This document shows positions 7,686-16,282 of a stretch of 64,000 nt of DNA, piece by piece (the first letter of the stretch is position 1; every line of letters starts with the position of its first letter). The notes beneath the pieces are model-generated. The model saw only the letters and a list, made by a program, of their open reading frames with translations, had not been told where the DNA came from and ran no database searches. The DNA lies in contig NZ_CP100404.1 in NCBI RefSeq assembly GCF_024218775.1, forward strand, positions 1,116,001-1,180,000, read 5' to 3'. The stretch is from Haloarcula marina (GTDB lineage: Archaea; Halobacteriota; Halobacteria; Halobacteriales; Haloarculaceae). A program made the translations under genes and the position numbers.

Positions 7686-9128
7686 CTACAGGGCGTGCAT
7701 CGCGTCCATCACCACCTCCATCTCCGCCGGCCCGAGCGCCTCATCATCGGACTCCGCCTTGTCTGGGTGTCGCTCCTTCAGTGCCCGGATTGCCGCCGCG
7801 TGAAGCTCCTGATCAGAGGCATCGGGCGAGACACCGACAACCCCGGCCACCTCGTCTCGGTCAATCTCGACGGTATCGTCGTCACCAGACTCGAACACCA
7901 TCTCCTCGATCTGCTCCACGTACTCACTCGAATCCGAGACAAATTCCGCCACATCATCCTCGGACGACGGGTCAGTGTCTGCCGCCTCCGAGACGAGAGC
8001 GATGACCGGGTGCGAGTCGAAGCGGCCAACGAGCTGCTCGGCACGCTTCGCCATCAACACCACCACACGCTTCGCCCCACGAATCTTCTCGCTCGCAGTC
8101 ATCTTCTCACCGTACGGTCGGTTGTCGCTCGGCTGTGTCGCCGCGATACTGCGGATAATCTCCTCGGCGACTGCCCACACCTGCTCGAGATACGCCTCCT
8201 CGTCCACGTACAGCGAGTCAAGATCCCAGTTAGTCGCTGGCATCGCCCAACTGACGAACCCTATCACGTCGTCAGGATAGCACTCAGGATGCTCAATCTC
8301 CGACGGATGCACGTCACCCCACTTGTCCACAGCGAACGACAGCACGTCCTCGTAGGCCTCTTCGCCGACGATCTCGTCGTCCGAGGAAGGATGAGAGTAA
8401 ATCACGCCCTCGGCCTCCATCATCGGTCGGTAACTGTACCGAGCAGTGTAACTGGATAGACCCAACTCGGACGTAATCAGACGCTCTAGTGTATCCCAGT
8501 CCGTCTGACCGCCGACGACTCGACTGTCATCCATCTCGTCGTCGATGTGGTTGACCATCGCTCGGATCGTCGGGATGCACTGCTCGTGCGTCTTCGCTAT
8601 GTCCTCCTTCAGCTCAAGGTCTCGTACGACATCTGGGTCAACCTTCTCGTCGGTCGTCATCTCCCCGTCGATGGACTCGATAGTCTCGGAGGCTTCCAGC
8701 ACATCCGGCGGTCGCGACGCCTCGTCGTCCTCGGAGACGGTCGCGAGCATGTCGGACTCTACGTCTTCGCCATCCTCGGTTTGGGAATCCGTTTGGGAAT
8801 CCTCGGCTGAGAATATATTATCCGAGCTGGTGTCGTCGTCGGATGGGGTGCCCCCCACCATCTCCATCATCTCGTCCTGTTTCTCCATCATCACACGCTG
8901 CTGATCGAGCATCTCGTCGAGACGGTCGCGGCCAGCACCATCACCATCAACCTCGTAATCGTCAATCTCGAACGCTCCATCGTCAGTTACCGTGGACTGC
9001 TCTTTCAGCCGTCGAAGAGCCGTGTCCATCACGTCCGCTTTCGAGAGGTTGGTCTGTTCTGCTACGCCATCGACGAACTCCTGCAGGTCTTCATCGACTC
9101 GCTGTCGGTAAGGGGTACGATCACCCAT
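7686..9128 (-). CDS. RHH-like N-terminus fused to a C-terminal J-domain
   Basis: A 480-residue acidic protein. Residues 1-45 (YRQRVDEDLQEFVDGVAEQ, then NLSKADVMDTALRRLKEQ) have the beta-helix-helix pattern of ribbon-helix-helix DNA-binding domains. Residues about 70-150 are low-complexity Asp/Glu/Ser. Residues about 160-420 form an unrecognised helical domain (TRYSYRPMMEAEGVIYSHP style). The last 60 residues read GVSPDASDQELHAAAIRALK then HPD at about 454-456 and a closing helix, which is a J-domain able to recruit DnaK/Hsp70. RHH plus J-domain suggests a DNA-bound factor remodelled by Hsp70, as in plasmid replication initiators, but this is inference. One arm of the long inverted repeat lies inside its coding sequence, around codons 102-112. 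Confidence 0.75.
   Translation of the reverse strand: MGDRTPYRQRVDEDLQEFVDGVAEQTNLSKADVMDTALRRLKEQSTVTDDGAFEIDDYEVDGDGAGRDRLDEMLDQQRVMMEKQDEMMEMVGGTPSDDDTSSDNIFSAEDSQTDSQTEDGEDVESDMLATVSEDDEASRPPDVLEASETIESIDGEMTTDEKVDPDVVRDLELKEDIAKTHEQCIPTIRAMVNHIDDEMDDSRVVGGQTDWDTLERLITSELGLSSYTARYSYRPMMEAEGVIYSHPSSDDEIVGEEAYEDVLSFAVDKWGDVHPSEIEHPECYPDDVIGFVSWAMPATNWDLDSLYVDEEAYLEQVWAVAEEIIRSIAATQPSDNRPYGEKMTASEKIRGAKRVVVLMAKRAEQLVGRFDSHPVIALVSEAADTDPSSEDDVAEFVSDSSEYVEQIEEMVFESGDDDTVEIDRDEVAGVVGVSPDASDQELHAAAIRALKERHPDKAESDDEALGPAEMEVVMDAMHAL
8791..8824 (+). repeat. Long inverted repeat, left arm (inside coding sequence)
   Basis: A 34-base segment whose reverse complement occurs at 9366-9399 with a single mismatch (33 of 34). 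It overlaps the acidic linker codons of the RHH/J protein and contains one GATTCCCAAA unit in inverse orientation, with a second inverse unit just outside at 8780-8789. The AT-rich part reads GAATATATTATC. Confidence 0.9.
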
Positions 9129-9365
9129 CTACACGCTGGTGTAGACACTCTGTGTGTAAATACCCCTCGGTAAACTGTCATATTCTCCCCACCCATCTAA
9201 CACAACACACACAAAATGTAGACTTTGTACAGTAGTAGTAGGACGATCGAGAAGGAGGGAGAGGGAAGAGGAGAGGCCCGGCGAGAGAACGGCGGGCTGA
9301 GGGCGTGAGACCGCGAGTTTGACCGCGACACCCCGGCGGGGGTGTACCGAGCGACCGAGACGACG

Positions 9366-9399
9366 CGGATAATATATTCACAGCCGAGGATTCCCAAAC
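9366..9399 (-). repeat. Long inverted repeat, right arm (upstream of RHH/J gene)
   Basis: This is the reverse complement of 8791-8824 apart from one base. It lies about 240 bases upstream of the RHH/J start, in the 463-base non-coding interval 9129-9591. It contains an AT-rich core (ATAATATATTC) in otherwise GC-rich DNA and runs directly into three direct GATTCCCAAA units. The remainder of the interval has no gene that I can support. Confidence 0.9.
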
Positions 9400-9425
9400 G
9401 ACGATTCCCAAAGGAGATTCCCAAA
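9389..9425 (+). repeat. GATTCCCAAA iterons, candidate replication origin or operator
   Basis: GATTCCCAAA occurs at 9389-9398, 9403-9412 and 9416-9425, so the starts are 14 and 13 bases apart. Two inverse copies lie at 8780-8789 and 8792-8801. Regularly spaced direct repeats beside an AT-rich stretch and a DNA-binding-protein gene are the usual layout of an iteron-type origin or an autoregulatory operator. No haloarchaeal Rep or Orc1/Cdc6 gene is visible in the element, so which protein binds here is unknown. Confidence 0.7.
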
Positions 9426-9591
9426 ACCTCCGGGGAGTCACCCGACAACCCGCGAGAGGTCTGCGGCGTTCGACGCGGCCTCCGCGAGGACGGCGGCGTC
9501 TGTCGGCGTTCGACGTGTTCCGCCGTCGTGTTGTCCACGGGCGACTCGAAGCGACGCGTCCGCCTGTCTCGCCTGTTCAGTCAGGATGTGA

Positions 9592-9882
9592 CTACAGGTC
9601 TTTCGGGAACTCGTACTCTTGTCCGTTGAACGTGATCGTTCGAGTTTCACGTTGGGCTTTCTCTTCTTCGGTCAGTCCGTCCCCAACTCGCCGTTCTCGT
9701 TCGTCGATGCCTGAGAACACGTGTTCGACTTTCTGCTCCAGTTCGGTGAGAGCGTCTTCGGGATCGAGGTCTCCGTCATCGACCGCCTCTCGCGTCTCTC
9801 GGACGAGATGTAAGAGGCTCCGGAAGTCTTCGCGCGGTGCGAACCCAGACGCGGGTTCGAGATTGAAATTGTCGTCTGTCAT
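9592..9882 (-). CDS. Element orphan acidic protein, 96 residues
   Basis: ATG at 9882 (MTDDNFNLEPASGFAPREDF) is preferred to the longer frame starting 9903, because the extra residues are not acidic and the shorter start gives a natural N-terminus. It is predicted helical (LLHLVRETREAVDDGDLDPE, ALTELEQKVEHVFSGIDERE) and has a C-terminal strand-rich tail (TRTITFNGQEYEFPKDL). I see no family. It lies between the iteron region and the 0.9-kb repeat-bearing non-coding tract. Confidence 0.6.
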   Translation of the reverse strand: MTDDNFNLEPASGFAPREDFRSLLHLVRETREAVDDGDLDPEDALTELEQKVEHVFSGIDERERRVGDGLTEEEKAQRETRTITFNGQEYEFPKDL

Positions 9883-10043
9883 ATGGCTGTCGCGCCGCGC
9901 CACCCAGTTAAGCGTTTCTGCGGTTTTCTCGCGTTTCAGCGCCTGTACCCTTTGTTATCCATAGATGGTGTGGGCGCTGTGCTTCCGCGTGGTGATGCGC
10001 CCCTGTTCTCCGTCGTGGGCTTTCTGGAACCCACCCCCTCGAC

Positions 10044-10427
10044 TTCCGATGTAAATCTACCTTCGGGGGACACCTGACTTCGAGTTAAGAGACACCCCCT
10101 TGGGTTCCGATGTAAAGTGGTTGTAGAGAGTGCCTTCCCGGCGATAGTGAGTGTTTGAGTTTCGTCACCGGGATTGCATCAGACACCGTCGTCGATATGA
10201 ATTCCATGTTCTCTATCGGCGCCGAGGGACGGCATGTACCCCCACCCCTCGGTTCCGATGTAAACTGTTCTCGGTGTCTCGCGCGCGTGTGCTCGTTGGT
10301 GTGTTTTTCGTCGGTCGCCGGGAACCTGTCTTCGGCGTCGACGTCGATGCTCTGCTCGGCGACGATGTGGGAACCCTGTCTGTGTGTCGATGTCGGGGAA
10401 CCCCTCCCCCTCGACTTCCGATGTAAA
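10044..10427 (+). repeat. Four-copy TTCCGATGTAAA repeat array in non-coding DNA
   Basis: TTCCGATGTAAA occurs exactly at 10044-10055, 10105-10116, 10253-10264 and 10416-10427. Each copy follows a C-run such as CACCCCCTCGAC or CCCCCTTGGG. A degenerate copy (TCCCGATGTAAG) lies at 12165-12176, just before the TATA box of the restriction enzyme gene. Spacings of 61, 148 and 163 bases are irregular, unlike CRISPR. The surrounding interval 9883-10796 (914 bases) has no convincing gene on either strand; its open frames are Ser/Arg/Pro-rich with no codon bias. Protein-binding sites or a structured RNA are both possible. Confidence 0.8.
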
Positions 10428-10796
10428 TCCTCTCTTCGTGATCGGGAACCCAGCCTTCTCGGCGACGCGGAACCCCTGTGGTTCCACTGGAGTCTCGGGC
10501 CGCTGTTCTCTTCGAGGATGCTCTGTTCGGCCCGGGGTGAACTGGGGGCGCGGCCTTCCTCTCGCTGAGCGCCCTTTCTCGCGGCGAGGCCATGCGGCCC
10601 GGGAGACCCCCGGTGGTGGATTCAGGTACCGTTTGTTTCTTAGTATGTCGTTGTCCCTGACGGCTCCCTGACGTGGATGGGGGGATGTCGAGGCGGTTTT
10701 GAGAGGCAGTCGCTCTGCTCACCCTGACGTGTCGGGGAGTAGTCCGGGGTTCTGATGGGGTTTTTACACGTCCAGAACCTATCAATTAGTGGGGGT

Positions 10797-11444
10797 ATGG
10801 AACAAGATGAACTGTCAACCACGTTCAACGGAGTCGAACTGAGCGGGCGGCAACGGCTCGTACTTCACCACGTTGTGAAGCGCATCGAGATGGATGATGG
10901 CGAGAAGATGTGGCAGACCACCGTCAAGGAGGACAGCGTGACCACCGGGGAAGTGAAACGGGCTTGTGATGCCATCGACTGGTCTAAACAGCTCATCCGT
11001 GACCTGCGGCAACTACACTCGGCTGGGCTCGTTGTCAACGTCCTTGACGAGGTGAGATGGGACAACCGAGGTGCTGCCAAGGAGCCAAAATGTATCGCCC
11101 TCAACGTCTCTGTGGAACTAGCGATTGAGGCGGCAATTACTCCGGATGAGTACTGGGCGGTTCATCGCCCTGAACCGGAGGATCTCGACGAGGCTATTGA
11201 GCAGATTGACGCACTCCGCGAGCGGGTGGACGAGTTGGAGGAGGAGCTGAATCAGGCGAAGGCGGTCAAGAATAGCGCGTTGGAGAACGCGAAGAAGATG
11301 CGTGAGAAGGCCGAGGAGATGGCAGAGCGGAACAAGGAGATGGAGGAGCGGCTCAAGGAGATGGAGACGAAGCTGTACCAGATGGACGAGAAGATCGAGA
11401 ACCCGGGTCTCGTGGCTGATGAGTTCACCTTCGGCGACGACTGA
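10797..11444 (+). CDS. wHTH-like protein with C-terminal coiled coil
   Basis: A 215-residue protein starting at ATG 10797 (MEQDELSTTFNGVELSGRQR); the longer frame from 10755 lacks acidic composition. The N-terminal 100 residues look like a winged helix (GEVKRACDAIDWSKQLIRDL then RQLHSAGLVVNVLDEV). A long coiled coil runs from about residue 125 to 200 (QIDALRERVDELEEELNQAK, EKAEEMAERNKEMEERLKEM). DNA binding with coiled-coil dimerisation fits a partition, replication or transcription factor; I cannot tell which. It is the first plus-strand gene after the TTCCGATGTAAA array, so the array may control it. Confidence 0.7.
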   Translation: MEQDELSTTFNGVELSGRQRLVLHHVVKRIEMDDGEKMWQTTVKEDSVTTGEVKRACDAIDWSKQLIRDLRQLHSAGLVVNVLDEVRWDNRGAAKEPKCIALNVSVELAIEAAITPDEYWAVHRPEPEDLDEAIEQIDALRERVDELEEELNQAKAVKNSALENAKKMREKAEEMAERNKEMEERLKEMETKLYQMDEKIENPGLVADEFTFGDD

Positions 11445-11469
11445 CCTAACCGCTGTTTCTCGGCGACCG

Positions 11470-11673
11470 TCACGCGTTCATCGCCTCGCGTGCTTTCTCC
11501 AACGTCTCCTTCTTCCTCTCTGGAACGTGGCCCACCTCGTCGGCGGTGGCCGTCGGTTTCCACACGTGATGTGTCTGGCCGCACTCGGGGCAGTCCACAC
11601 GACCGCCGGCTCCTTCGACGTTCCATTTCTGTTCTCGCCCGCAGTCGTCGCACGTGTCGGTGATCGTCGCCAT
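11470..11673 (-). CDS. Zinc-ribbon protein, 67 residues
   Basis: The N-terminus reads MATITDTCDDCGREQKW and a second knuckle follows as RVDCPECGQTHHVW, giving a classic C-x2-C...C-x2-C zinc ribbon in the first 36 residues. A basic helical tail comes next (RKKETLEKAREAMNA). It is convergent with the wHTH/coiled-coil gene. Similar small ribbons often bind nucleic acid or basal transcription proteins, but the partner here is unknown. Confidence 0.7.
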   Translation of the reverse strand: MATITDTCDDCGREQKWNVEGAGGRVDCPECGQTHHVWKPTATADEVGHVPERKKETLEKAREAMNA

Positions 11674-11801
11674 ACGTGCTCAGCGCCCCTCCTCGGTTAT
11701 AAGGGCGCTGGGTGGGGTTGACGGAGTCACGCGGTTATCGGTGTGATGTCGTGAGGTTCACGGGCTGCCGCTTAAATTGTCAATAGACATACTTGTTAGT
11801 G

Positions 11802-12032
11802 ATGGTAGAACCGTTTGGCGACACGTGCGACGAGTGCGAACGTCACGTGCAGGACTGGCGTGGTCTCGCGTACGAGGTCAGCGAGAACCGTTGGGAGTAC
11901 CTCTGCCCGGGGTGCGCCGAGGGACGCGATTATCTGGACGACAGTGAAGGCTTGACACCCCATCGTTTCCGGTGCAGGCAGTCGCGAGAACTATTCTACG
12001 CACCGTTAGCCGGCACCAAGTCAGGATGCTGA
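11802..12032 (+). CDS. Zinc-finger protein, 76 residues
   Basis: ATG at 11802 (MVEPFGDTCDECERHV) lies about 25 bases after a TATA-like ttaaatt. Two C-x2-C knuckles are present, TCDECER and LCPGCAEG, about 30 residues apart. The last 25 residues (TPHRFRCRQSRELFY) are basic and unlike the front. A separate minus-strand fragment with a stop at 12021 overlaps its 3' end. The function is unknown. Confidence 0.6.
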   Translation: MVEPFGDTCDECERHVQDWRGLAYEVSENRWEYLCPGCAEGRDYLDDSEGLTPHRFRCRQSRELFYAPLAGTKSGC

Positions 12033-12180
12033 AACCACGTCTCCGACCGTCCCGTGGTGGCTAGAGCCGGGATCATCCTCCGAGAGGTAGGCCCGCACCT
12101 CGTCACCCTCCGAGTAAGGTTCGTTCGTGGGCTAGGAAACATCTTCCATACATCCACTCCGTCGTCCCGATGTAAGTGAA

Positions 12181-12188
12181 TTTTTAAG
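12181..12188 (+). promoter_or_regulatory. TATA box of the type IIG enzyme gene
   Basis: TTTTTAAG lies 26-33 bases before ATG 12214, suited to a leaderless mRNA and arguing for this start over the TTG at 12193. The degenerate repeat copy TCCCGATGTAAG ends five bases upstream, in the position of a B-recognition element or operator. Confidence 0.55.
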
Positions 12189-12213
12189 AAGGTTGTATCT
12201 GAATGGGGAATTA

Positions 12214-15200
12214 ATGCCGGATACTTTCCTCGTCGATATTCACGAGGCCTTCCAAGAGATTGGTGGCGAGATTCGTTCCGAGGGGAGCGAATTCGACTTC
12301 AGATACAGTCTCGTCGATCATCTGTTTACGGACGCACTCGGCTGGTCACGCACCGAGGGCGAGGGGCACGTCAACTTCGAGGACGACAGGAAAGACGTCC
12401 TCTGTTACGACGACAGTAATCCGCCGTTCCCAGTCATCGCGTGCGAGACGAAGCGACCTTCTCACGAGCTTGAACTGGGCGACGTCGAGCAGTTGGAGAC
12501 GTACATGGTGGGCATTGGGAGTGCAGAGTACGGAATTCTGACGAACGGTCACGAGTTCCGCATCTACGAGTACTCCGCGGATGATCGTTCGCTATCCGCC
12601 ATCAACGACTTCGACATCGGCCTCGTGGCCAACTCGGAGTCGGTTGAGAATCTGACCGCCGAGCAGCAGGAGGCACTCGGCGAGTTGGAGTACTTCCGTC
12701 GTGACCGCTATACGAACGTCGGGGACGCGGAGTACTTCCGTGACCGAGCGAAGGAGGTGCCGGTTCAGTACCAGCCGGGTACGGATGACGAGGGATACGA
12801 TCTGTTCCTTGAGGCCGTGAAGGAATCGTTGGACGAGTTGTCCAGCGTAATGGAGCGATTCTTCGACAACTACAGTGATCGGCCGGATGGTTCCTACCCG
12901 AAGGAGTTTCTGGAAACGACCTTCCCCGACTGGAAGGACTGGAGGGAGTACACCGGCAAGAGCGACGACGCGAAGCAGACGTTCTGCCGGGAGACGGCGT
13001 ACATCCTGATGAACCGGGCGTTATTCGCGCGGATCGCCGAGGACAAGGAAATCGTTGGCAACACGCGTCTGTCCGGGCGTGGGATGGCCGACGCACTCGA
13101 TCAGGATGATGAGCGTCCGTATCTTGAGGCGTTGATGGACACGTACGACAGGATTGACGATCACTACTCAGACCTGTACGAACTCGGTATCTTCGACTGG
13201 TGGTGGGTGTCGAGGGACAAACGTCAGCGGTTCGACTCCGACGAGGAAAGTCAGCAGGAGGATCTCGAGGATGATCTGGACTACCGACTCGGCGAGGTAT
13301 TCAAGCGATTGAACCGCTTCGACTTCGAGTACGTCAACCGTGACATTCTCGGCCACGTCTATGAGGACTACCTCCCGCAGGAGGAACGGAAGGAACTCGG
13401 GGAGTACTACACACCCATCGAGGTCATCCGGTACATGTTGGACGAGACCGGGTACAAGGCGAACAAGGGAATCGGCCGGCAGAAGATTCTCGATCCGGCG
13501 TGTGGGAGTGGTGGTTTCCTGACCGAGGCGACGGAACGACTCATCCAGCACTACATCGACAAGTTCGGCAAGACCAGCATTCACTACCTCGACGCGGAGG
13601 AGGCGCGGACGATTTTGGAGCGTGTTGAGGAGAACGTGTACGGCATCGACATCAACCCGTTTGCCGTCCACATCACCCAGATTAACCTCCTGTTCCGCAC
13701 CGTCGATCTCTACGACAAGGTGACGGAGCAAGACCCGTCCTACACGATGGATGGGTTCGAGATTCACGTCGCGGACACGTTGACGCCGACCGTGTTGGAG
13801 CAGCAGGAGGGGAGTACTGACGACGAGGGGAAGCAGTCACAAATCGGCCAGTTCGCCCAGTATAATGGCCGTGCGCAGTCGTTCCTTGACGACAGGGACG
13901 CGGTTGACCGCATCAAGGACGAGATGGAGTTCGACGTGGTGATTGCGAACCCGCCGTACGTCCGCGTGCAGAACATCAACGGGCCGAAGGAGGACTACGT
14001 GGCCCGGTACTCGTCTGTCGAGAGCAACTTTGACATCTACGTGCCGTTCATCGAGCGCGGACTGGACTGGTTGAAGGATGACGGGAACCTCTCGTACATT
14101 TGCCCGAACCGCGTGCTCTCTCACGAGTACAGCGAGTTGATTCGTGACCAACTCGCCGAGGAGCCGCTCACCCACATTATCGACTTCAAGGACGTGGAGG
14201 TGTTCGATGCGGCGACTCCGTACCCGTGTATCTTCACCGTGGATAGAGACCGCTCGCCGGAAGAGCCGGTACAGTGCGCGAGGTTCGCCGAGGAGCGAGA
14301 CAGGATACTCGAAGAGATTCACCGGCGAGACGATTGGGAGAACCCGGACGTCGACGCCTACGATCTGTACACCTACGAGAAGGAGCAGATGCGGGCGGAC
14401 AACGCGGACGATTACCTACCGAGTTGGAAGCCGATGCCGGACTCGGAACGTCGTCTGTTCGACAAGATTGAGGAGCAGGGAGATATGCGGGTGGGGGAGA
14501 TTTCGGCTGAGGTGTTTGTCGGGACGCAGACGAGTGCGAACACGGTCTACATCGGAGAGATTGTCGGTCAGACCGACGAGGAGGGCGTCGTCGAGTTCGC
14601 ACCGAGCGGGTACGACGAGACGCATCTCATCGAGGAGGAGATCCTTACTCGCGTGCTGAAGGGCAAAGAGATCGACCGATGGGGCGTCGACTGGGAGGGT
14701 CTCTGGATGATTCTGCCCTACGAAGTGTCGGCCGACGACTTCGACGTGATTCCACAGTCTGTGTTGGAGGAGGAGATGCCGCACGCGTGGGACTTCTTCC
14801 TCGAATACGAGGAGAAGCTGAAGGGGCGGGAGTCCGGCAAGATGAGGGGTGAGGACGACTGGTACGGCTACATCTATCCGAAGAACCTCACCAAGTTCGA
14901 TCCGGATAAGATTATGACGAACATCCTCAGCAGCTACAACCGATTCGTCGCCGACACGGAGGGCGAGTACTACTTCGTCGGCGGTGGAAATGCCGGCGGA
15001 TACGGGATTCAGTTGCGTGACGAATACGCACCCACGTCTGAGGATCACCTGTACTACGTCGCCCTCCTCAACTCCTCGGTGCTGGAGTTCTACCACAAGC
15101 ACATCGCCCCAATCTTCGGCGGGAAGTATTACTCGTACAACAAGAGGTACTTGGAGCCGCATCCCATCGCTCTCCCCAATGATGTCCCGGAGGATACCGT

Positions 15201-15723
15201 GGCGGAGTACGCCGAGGACATTCAGAGCTCCCGTGCGGAGCGCACGGACTTGGAGTACAAGACGAGCGACGTGCGCAACTACCTGCCAGACTACGAGAAG
15301 GAAAGTTCCATTCTCGATCTCGCACAGTCCATCAACCTCGACGGTGACGACTACCGACAGGGCCCTATTCGCAAGGACGCGAAGATGGATGTGGAGACCA
15401 CCAAGGAGGTGTATCAGGTGGTGATGAAGCAGAACCACGAGATTGAGTTCGGTGACGAGCGGGTGCGAGACTTCGTGTTCGAGTTGCTGACTGCCCAGAA
15501 CCGGCGGCTCTCCCGTTCCGAAGTCATCAATATGGACACTCCGTCCCGAGAGTCCGTCATCGAGCTGATGGACGAGTACCTCGGCGATATGGAACGGATT
15601 GAGGAGTTGAAAGAGGAGTTCGACCGACTGTGCGACGAGTTGGACGAGATAGTGCTTCGTGACGTGTACGGGCTCGGTGACACCGACGAGAACACTGTCG
15701 AAGAGTTCCTCGAGGTCTGGTGA
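12214..15723 (+). CDS. Type IIG restriction-modification enzyme (fused nuclease-methyltransferase)
   Basis: A 1169-residue single-chain enzyme. The N-terminal domain has a PD-(D/E)XK-like set: D61 in RKDVL, then E78-T-K80 in IACETKRP. A helical spacer follows, then an N6-adenine methyltransferase with SAM motif [11 protein letters not shown] (about 427) and catalytic motif NPPYV (about 579). The C-terminal TaqI-like target-recognition region includes [14 protein letters not shown] and [20 protein letters not shown]. This is the Eco57I/type IIG layout, in which one polypeptide both methylates and cuts DNA. It stands alone on the element with no separate specificity subunit. Likely roles are defence or stabilising the element. 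Motifs look intact. Confidence 0.9.
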   Translation: MPDTFLVDIHEAFQEIGGEIRSEGSEFDFRYSLVDHLFTDALGWSRTEGEGHVNFEDDRKDVLCYDDSNPPFPVIACETKRPSHELELGDVEQLETYMVGIGSAEYGILTNGHEFRIYEYSADDRSLSAINDFDIGLVANSESVENLTAEQQEALGELEYFRRDRYTNVGDAEYFRDRAKEVPVQYQPGTDDEGYDLFLEAVKESLDELSSVMERFFDNYSDRPDGSYPKEFLETTFPDWKDWREYTGKSDDAKQTFCRETAYILMNRALFARIAEDKEIVGNTRLSGRGMADALDQDDERPYLEALMDTYDRIDDHYSDLYELGIFDWWWVSRDKRQRFDSDEESQQEDLEDDLDYRLGEVFKRLNRFDFEYVNRDILGHVYEDYLPQEERKELGEYYTPIEVIRYMLDETGYKANKGIGRQKILDPACGSGGFLTEATERLIQHYIDKFGKTSIHYLDAEEARTILERVEENVYGIDINPFAVHITQINLLFRTVDLYDKVTEQDPSYTMDGFEIHVADTLTPTVLEQQEGSTDDEGKQSQIGQFAQYNGRAQSFLDDRDAVDRIKDEMEFDVVIANPPYVRVQNINGPKEDYVARYSSVESNFDIYVPFIERGLDWLKDDGNLSYICPNRVLSHEYSELIRDQLAEEPLTHIIDFKDVEVFDAATPYPCIFTVDRDRSPEEPVQCARFAEERDRILEEIHRRDDWENPDVDAYDLYTYEKEQMRADNADDYLPSWKPMPDSERRLFDKIEEQGDMRVGEISAEVFVGTQTSANTVYIGEIVGQTDEEGVVEFAPSGYDETHLIEEEILTRVLKGKEIDRWGVDWEGLWMILPYEVSADDFDVIPQSVLEEEMPHAWDFFLEYEEKLKGRESGKMRGEDDWYGYIYPKNLTKFDPDKIMTNILSSYNRFVADTEGEYYFVGGGNAGGYGIQLRDEYAPTSEDHLYYVALLNSSVLEFYHKHIAPIFGGKYYSYNKRYLEPHPIALPNDVPEDTVAEYAEDIQSSRAERTDLEYKTSDVRNYLPDYEKESSILDLAQSINLDGDDYRQGPIRKDAKMDVETTKEVYQVVMKQNHEIEFGDERVRDFVFELLTAQNRRLSRSEVINMDTPSRESVIELMDEYLGDMERIEELKEEFDRLCDELDEIVLRDVYGLGDTDENTVEEFLEVW

Positions 15724-15730
15724 GTCGGGG

Positions 15731-16270
15731 CTAATCGAGGAGGTCTTCGATTCGTGACTTGAGTATATCGAATCCTTCAGTCCCCGTTTCAACGTCTGAT
15801 GCACCGGGAATGACGACTTTGCCGCTCCCGAAGATGAGGAATACACAGTCGATGTCGGGTGGGCGGTAAACGACTCCGGGGAACTGTTCCGGTTCATACT
15901 CTGTTTGCTCCAGTCCGAGGCCGATGGAGAGGGCGTTCAGGTTGACCTCACGGCCGAGATCTCCGGTCTGGACGACGTTCTTGATGGCGAATGTTGGCGT
16001 CGTTTCGATGCCAAGGTCTTCGAGGACGTCCACCATCCAGTCCTTCATCCGTTCCGTCTCGTCCAGACTGTTGCCGCCGGTGATGTGGTAGCTTCCGGAG
16101 CGAAATAGTGTGACCATCGGACTGCCCTCGTCGCGTCGGAGGTACACCACGTCGTTTGTGTAGTCCTTTTCGGGGTAGCTGACGATGGCGTTCACGTCCT
16201 CGCCGACGCTGGAAACTTCGATTTCTCTGCCCAGATTCCCCGATGCGACGACGTTGACTATTTCCGGCAT
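15731..16270 (-). CDS. tbp: Element-encoded diverged TATA-binding protein
   Basis: A 179-residue protein with the two-repeat TBP saddle. The second repeat is canonical (NVVQTGDLGREVNLNALSIG, EYEPEQFPGVVYRPPD, FLIFGSGKVVIPGA). The first repeat keeps the opening NVVASGNLGREIEVSSVGED, but its core is heavily changed (SYPEKDYTNDVVYLRRDEG, TLFRSGSYHITGGNS). TBP binds TATA boxes with TFB to start transcription. A copy with one altered half-saddle could favour element promoters or act as a competitor of host TBPs. It is convergent with the restriction enzyme gene and heads the minus-strand block back to 17990. Confidence 0.92.
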   Translation of the reverse strand: MPEIVNVVASGNLGREIEVSSVGEDVNAIVSYPEKDYTNDVVYLRRDEGSPMVTLFRSGSYHITGGNSLDETERMKDWMVDVLEDLGIETTPTFAIKNVVQTGDLGREVNLNALSIGLGLEQTEYEPEQFPGVVYRPPDIDCVFLIFGSGKVVIPGASDVETGTEGFDILKSRIEDLLD

Positions 16271-16282
16271 TTGATGTGGTTG

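Noticed and set aside
9178-9538. Minus-strand frames across the iteron region
   Set aside because: Their content comes from the inverted repeat and GC-rich DNA; no codon bias or start signal.
10044-10427. TTCCGATGTAAA array as a CRISPR
   Set aside because: The repeat is 12 bases, spacings are 61-163 bases and irregular, and there are no cas genes.
10155-10568. 137-residue plus-strand frame in the repeat tract
   Set aside because: Cys/Ser/Pro-rich, no domain, not acidic, interrupted relation to repeats; judged non-coding.
14416-15897. 493-residue minus-strand frame opposite the type IIG gene
   Set aside because: Val/Leu/His-rich antisense shadow of a strongly supported gene.
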